The translations under genes were made by a program, and so were the position numbers. Below are positions 14,683 through 16,908 of a stretch of 16,908 bases of DNA, piece after piece (position 1 is the stretch's first letter; the number at the start of each line of letters is the position of its first letter). This DNA is from Corynebacterium heidelbergense (GTDB lineage Bacteria; Actinomycetota; Actinomycetes; Mycobacteriales; Mycobacteriaceae). The stretch spans positions 1-16,908 of the forward strand of contig NZ_CP063192.1 of NCBI RefSeq assembly GCF_028609845.1. The letters run 5' to 3'. Below the pieces are notes generated by a model, which had not been told where the DNA came from, made no database searches, and saw nothing but the letters and a program-made list of their open reading frames with translations.

Positions 14683-14719
14683 GGTGGCCCTTAAGTGGTT
14701 TGGACACTTAGGGACCACC
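14683..14719. repeat. 15-bp imperfect inverted repeat, 7-nt loop
   Basis: GGTGGCCCTTAAGTG (14683-14697) and CACTTAGGGACCACC (14705-14719) match at 13 of 15 positions; one remaining position can form a G-U pair when the plus strand is transcribed. No T run follows on either strand, so an intrinsic terminator is unlikely. It lies 78-114 bases upstream of the 149-aa gene start. Confidence 0.8.
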
Positions 14720-14823
14720 ACACTGGCCGTCCGTCTATCGGTCGGTCGGTTGGTCGTCGGTATGCGCCGCCTGGAATGGCGGTAAGTGTGCGGCCGGGGA
14801 TTACTCGGCTGCCGAGACTGGCT

Positions 14824-14896
14824 AAGACGGTTCGATAGCCCACGCCACCACGGCGTGCCTAGTCCGAGTTCGCCTTTACCTAGGTCGAACCGTCTT
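14824..14896. ncRNA. Candidate three-way-junction RNA or DNA structure
   Basis: A perfect 12-bp stem AAGACGGTTCGA/TCGAACCGTCTT (14824-14835 with 14885-14896) encloses two further stems: CACGCC/GGCGTG (14841-14846 with 14852-14857, 5-nt loop) and CCTAG/CTAGG (14858-14862 with 14880-14884, 17-nt loop). The second inner stem abuts both the first inner stem and the outer stem with no unpaired bases; only five bases (14836-14840) are single-stranded in the junction. The stems close on either strand. It does not fit a tRNA cloverleaf. Whether it is transcribed is unknown. Confidence 0.5.
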
Positions 14897-14991
14897 TCGG
14901 AATGGGAAGCAATCCCGCTCTAACCGGGGACAGCACCGCTGGTGAGGCGGCCACCGCGCATTACGCCACGCGGTCAGGGCGATCGGGGGGC

Positions 14992-15447
14992 TTAGACCAG
15001 TGCGGTGGTCTGTTGCATGTGGGAAGTCAGAACCTCCAGCGCGGCGGTCGCCCGCTCGTAGCGCTGTTCGGAATCGGCGGCGCACTCACGGGCCGCTTCG
15101 GCGTCCTCTGTACGGCCAGCGGCGGCATGAGTTTCAGCCGCTTGGCGGAACGTGTGAGATAGGTTCTCTTGCTGGTAGGCGAGCTTTCGCAGCTCTCGTA
15201 GCGCGGCGTACTCTTTCGCAAAGCTTTTGTCGGTCTCTCTAGCGGCGCGGCGTGCCAGCATGACGGTGCGCTGGCGCTTACGGGCGGCGCTGATCACGGT
15301 CTGAATTGTGTCCGCGCATTGCTCCCAGATACCGGCTAGGTCGTCGCTATCGGCGGCGCGGGCGGCATGCGCGTGGCGCTGCCAGTCGGTGACCACACGG
15401 GACAGTTCGGAGGTGGCCACGGTGGGGAACTTGCTGGGGTGGGTCAT
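14992..15447 (-). CDS. Helical, probably coiled-coil, hypothetical protein (151 aa)
   Basis: Almost the whole protein is predicted helix rich in Ala, Arg, Glu and Gln (RRAARETDKSFAKEYAALRE, QAAETHAAAGRTEDAEAARE, QRYERATAALEVLTSHM). Coiled-coil character is likely. It starts at an ATG overlapping the stop of the membrane-protein gene (ATGA) with GAGGAG seven bases upstream. It is the last gene before the structured interval. No function is recognised. Confidence 0.75.
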   Translation of the reverse strand: MTHPSKFPTVATSELSRVVTDWQRHAHAARAADSDDLAGIWEQCADTIQTVISAARKRQRTVMLARRAARETDKSFAKEYAALRELRKLAYQQENLSHTFRQAAETHAAAGRTEDAEAARECAADSEQRYERATAALEVLTSHMQQTTALV

Positions 15448-15623
15448 TCGTCATCTCCTCGGCTGGCCGCCTCGAACGCCAGTGCGCCGAGGGAAGCGGC
15501 GGCTAGCAGAATCGCGGTGCGGGGCCCGGGTAGGTAGAACGCGCCGCCTAGTAGCGCGGACATTGATAGGGCGATGGTGCCGCGCTGTAGCCAGCGGGGC
15601 GGTTCCAGTACGTGGGTAGTCAT
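15444..15623 (-). CDS. Small two-helix membrane protein (59 aa)
   Basis: The start at 15623 is fixed by a near-perfect AGGAGGT ribosome site. Two hydrophobic segments, about residues 15-31 (GTIALSMSALLGGAFYL) and 34-52 (PRTAILLAAASLGALAF), are followed by the charged end SRGDDE. It is far from the lysis genes, so a second holin is not the first guess. A membrane-acting early protein, such as one for superinfection exclusion, is possible but unproven. Confidence 0.72.
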   Translation of the reverse strand: MTTHVLEPPRWLQRGTIALSMSALLGGAFYLPGPRTAILLAAASLGALAFEAASRGDDE

Positions 15624-15727
15624 GCGGCTACCTCCTCGCATGGCGCGTAGCGGTCGGGGTTATCGGCGTGGAGCTCACCGGCCGGTCTATCCACGCCGGG
15701 GTGTAGCCGCTCGAAATCACCGGCCAC
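15620..15727 (-). CDS. Possible 35-aa ORF with GTG start
   Basis: An open frame from GTG at 15727 reads (M)AGDFERLHPGVDRP and ends CEEVAA, with its TGA overlapping the next ATG (ATGA) and its start overlapping the stop of the 122-aa gene. It fills an otherwise empty gap of 93 bp exactly, in the style of the coupled neighbours. It is acidic, with a single Cys. The ribosome site is poor, so it may only be a coupling leader or chance. Confidence 0.35.
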   Translation of the reverse strand: MAGDFERLHPGVDRPAGELHADNPDRYAPCEEVAA

Positions 15728-16085
15728 TGCGTCCAGCCTTCGCGCGGACCTCCCGGTATTGGCGGTGTTGTTCGCGATCACGGGAGATTTCCAGTCCTTC
15801 GCCGATCACGGGTTCGACGTTGGTGGTCAACCGCAGCTCAATCTCGTAGATCCCACCCGAGTATGGGTTGGTGATCTTTGCCGGTGCCAGGATGAGATCG
15901 CCGGGGATGAGGATGTTGTCCGGGTCATCGGCGAAAGCCACGCCGTCGAAGGTCAGCAACAGAGCCCGGTCTTCGGGGGCTTTGCTGGCTGGACGTTCCC
16001 GGGACAATTTCTCGCGAAGGTTCTCGGCAATTAGGTCGGAGAGTTCATCAACGCTCACGGGGTAGCGCGGTGAGTCATCAGTCAT
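15717..16085 (-). CDS. Hypothetical early protein (122 aa)
   Basis: The ATG at 16085 has AAGGAA seven bases upstream. The N-terminus is helical and acidic (SVDELSDLIAENLREKLSRE). A beta-rich middle follows (RALLLTFDGVAFADDPDN, ILIPGDLILAPAKITNPYSGGIYEIELRLTT) and the C-terminus is a basic helix (EISRDREQHRQYREVRAKAGRSGR). No family is recognised. It is the first minus-strand gene after the divergent acidic gene, so it probably opens an operon whose promoter lies in the 57-bp divergent gap 16086-16142. Confidence 0.75.
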   Translation of the reverse strand: MTDDSPRYPVSVDELSDLIAENLREKLSRERPASKAPEDRALLLTFDGVAFADDPDNILIPGDLILAPAKITNPYSGGIYEIELRLTTNVEPVIGEGLEISRDREQHRQYREVRAKAGRSGR

Positions 16086-16142
16086 GGTTGTTCCTTAGAG
16101 TGGTGGGGTAGTTTGCCTAGAGACGGGAAGGGGGTGAACAGC

Positions 16143-16298
16143 ATGGGTAACCAGAACTGGGGTGACATCCCGAAGGATCAGAAATGGGAGGATGTCAACC
16201 CGAAGCAGACGTACAAAGACCTGGAAGATCAGGATGTCGATACGTCGAAGCCTCGCGATGTCATTGAGTGCTGGATGGACGAAGATGACAACGAGTAG
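16143..16298 (+). CDS. Very acidic 51-aa orphan protein on the opposite strand
   Basis: The product starts MGNQNWGDIPKDQKWED and ends CWMDEDDNE. It has 16 Asp/Glu against 6 Lys/Arg, giving a strongly negative charge, with three Trp. The start at 16143 is chosen because GGGGGTGA lies five bases upstream; a TTG at 16113 is an alternative. It reads opposite to its neighbours and is followed directly by a hairpin terminator, the layout of an independently expressed accessory gene (moron). Small acidic phage proteins can be DNA mimics or inhibitors of host enzymes, but no family is recognised and the role is open. Confidence 0.7.
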   Translation: MGNQNWGDIPKDQKWEDVNPKQTYKDLEDQDVDTSKPRDVIECWMDEDDNE

Positions 16299-16303
16299 GA
16301 CCA

Positions 16304-16338
16304 GGTAGCCCTCGGCGTTCCAGCGCCGGGGGCTTACC
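16304..16338. terminator. Hairpin between convergent genes
   Basis: AGCCCTCGGCG (16307-16317) and CGCCGGGGGCT (16324-16334) form an 11-bp stem with one G-T pair and a 6-nt loop, extended by GGT/ACC beyond a one-base bulge. It sits between the stop codons of the acidic gene and the excisionase gene. No long T run follows, which is common for GC-rich actinobacterial hairpins; it may serve both directions. Confidence 0.65.
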
Positions 16339-16516
16339 CCTTGCATGTTTCCCCCTCGGCAATCCGGTCAATCACGTCAGGATCAAACAGATATGCCCCT
16401 GAATTCGGTAAGCGCACTGCAAACGGGAGGTGCCCTTTCCGCACGCGCCACGTCACTGTGGAGTAGGGAACGCCGAGGCGTTCAGCTACCTCTTTTGTCG
16501 TTAGTGGCCGGGGCAT
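16334..16516 (-). CDS. xis: Excisionase-like helix-turn-helix protein
   Basis: This 60-aa protein has a winged-helix HTH of the MerR/excisionase type: LTTKEVAERLGVPYSTVTWRV forms the HTH, followed by RKGHLPFAVRLPNSGAYLF as the wing and a short C-terminal helix (DPDVIDRIAEGE). Proteins of this family bend attachment-site DNA and direct integrase towards excision, or repress. It is divergent from the repressor across the control region. No Shine-Dalgarno precedes the ATG, so leaderless translation is possible. A Cro-like role is an alternative. Confidence 0.75.
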   Translation of the reverse strand: MPRPLTTKEVAERLGVPYSTVTWRVRKGHLPFAVRLPNSGAYLFDPDVIDRIAEGETCKG

Positions 16517-16637
16517 GAACTAGAAGTTAGCGCAATCACTAGAAGTTCCGCAACCACAATTTAGTGAACTAGCTAAATTCATCCGCTCTAGGTGTGTCTC
16601 ATTGCTAGAATCTGCGCTGGTGGGTAGAGTTAGCGAC
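16517..16637. promoter_or_regulatory. Divergent control region of the lysogeny switch
   Basis: The 121 bp between the excisionase-like gene and the repressor hold ACTAGAAGTT twice, 19 bp apart (16519-16528 and 16538-16547), a related CTAGAATCTGCGC (16605-16617), and AATTTAG/CTAAATT arms (16558-16564 and 16573-16579). The repeats are candidate repressor operators. The third copy includes an extended -10 element TGCTAGAAT (16603-16611) placed well for a repressor promoter. For the leftward gene, TTGCGG and CTAACT spaced 17 bp would start transcription very near its ATG. The region is clearly more AT-rich than the rest. Confidence 0.65.
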
Positions 16638-16908
16638 ATGACTAATGCGACGCATTTAGCTGGCGTTATACCGGCCTGGGAAGTCCGTCACCGTATTCAG
16701 CGGGCTCGGGAAGTTGCGGGTTTACGGCAACCGCAACTCGCGGAGGCTATCGGCGTGTCACGTGCAACTCTTGCGAACGTTGAACAGGGTGTTCGCGAAC
16801 CCCGTCGTGGTGAACTAATCGCTATTGCGTTCGCTACAGGGGTAGATCTTCAGTGGCTAGAGACGGGCAACGCCCCCGCCGGGAATGATCCCGAGGGGGG
16901 CGTGATGG
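16638..16908 (+). CDS. Cro/CI-type repressor (immunity repressor), C-terminus beyond window
   Basis: Ninety residues are visible before the window ends with the frame open. The HTH of the XRE (Cro/CI) family is clear: ARVAGL-like lead-in REVAGLRQPQLAEAIGVSRA with recognition helix SRATLANVEQGVREP (about residues 41-55), then GELIAIAFATGVDLQWLETG, a block common in actinophage repressors. The remaining tail (NAPAGNDPEGG) is polar. The position opposite xis across an operator-like region argues for the lysogeny repressor. Confidence 0.85.
   Translation, partial: MTNATHLAGVIPAWEVRHRIQRAREVAGLRQPQLAEAIGVSRATLANVEQGVREPRRGELIAIAFATGVDLQWLETGNAPAGNDPEGGVM

Larger units (their letters stand above)
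14606..14991. other. 386-bp structured non-coding interval
   Basis: No plausible gene was found on either strand in this, the longest gap of the window. It holds a 9-G run within AGCAG/CTGCT arms (14631-14648), a 15-bp imperfect hairpin (14683-14719), TCGG-type short repeats (about 14736-14760), a CTCGGC/GCCGAG palindrome (14804-14816), a candidate three-way junction (14824-14896) and ACCGCG/CGCGGT arms (14953-14958, 14969-14974). It may hold a replication origin, a leader or small RNA, or the promoter of the next operon; no clear promoter was recognised. Confidence 0.6.

Noticed and set aside
14824..14896. Miniature inverted-repeat transposable element with 12-bp ends
   Set aside because: No target-site duplication flanks the ends, and the interior is organised as two further stems.
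14821..14900. tRNA gene suggested by GGTTCGA motifs
   Set aside because: The outer stem is 12 bp, only two inner arms form, and no 7-bp acceptor, anticodon loop or 3' end pattern fits.

Overview
The window is almost the whole of a very small temperate, siphovirus-like prophage from a GC-rich Gram-positive host. An actinobacterium is the best fit: there is a WhiB-family gene, an amidase-type endolysin of the kind found in actinophages, and GC-rich coding sequence throughout. The host genus cannot be named from the sequence. Very small siphophages of actinobacteria are known (Rhodococcus phage RRH1 at about 14 kb, Arthrobacter cluster AN phages at about 15 kb), and this element looks like a temperate phage of that size class.

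Layout. Bases 1-38 are the 3' end of a tRNA gene on the minus strand, which is an attachment-site remnant. It is followed by a compact tyrosine integrase (91-873, plus strand). Nearly everything else is on the minus strand, so the virion modules read from high to low coordinates: HNH endonuclease, a repeat-rich gap that is a cos candidate, small and large terminase, a CxxC/HxxxxH mini-protein, portal, endolysin, two overlapping membrane proteins (holin candidates), a protease-capsid fusion, head-tail connector, tail terminator-like protein, major tail protein, an HK97 gp10-like protein, tail-assembly chaperone with a -1 frameshift product, tape measure, tail hub and a collagen-like fibre. Most junctions are ATGA or TAATG overlaps, indicating translational coupling.

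The right-hand 3 kb holds small early genes on the minus strand: a 122-aa protein, a possible 35-aa ORF, a 59-aa membrane protein, a 151-aa helical protein, a 149-aa acidic protein, a 51-aa basic ORF and WhiB. A 386-bp non-coding interval (14606-14991) interrupts them and carries strong inverted repeats, including a potential three-way junction. A very acidic 51-aa gene (16143-16298) is on the opposite strand with its own hairpin. The window ends with the lysogeny switch: an excisionase-like HTH gene (minus) and a Cro/CI-type repressor (plus, running off the end), separated by a 121-bp repeat-bearing control region.

The terminases package DNA into a procapsid built by the portal and the self-proteolysing capsid precursor. 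The connector proteins join it to a tail whose length is set by the tape measure and whose tip is the hub plus collagen fibre. The endolysin and membrane proteins lyse the host; integrase, Xis and repressor run lysogeny. No replication protein is recognisable, so replication probably depends on the host or on an unrecognised early gene or origin. The most notable points are the structured non-coding interval, the protease-capsid fusion, the lysis cassette inside the head module, the CCCCCCT frameshift site, and the acidic antisense gene as a possible accessory or anti-defence gene.
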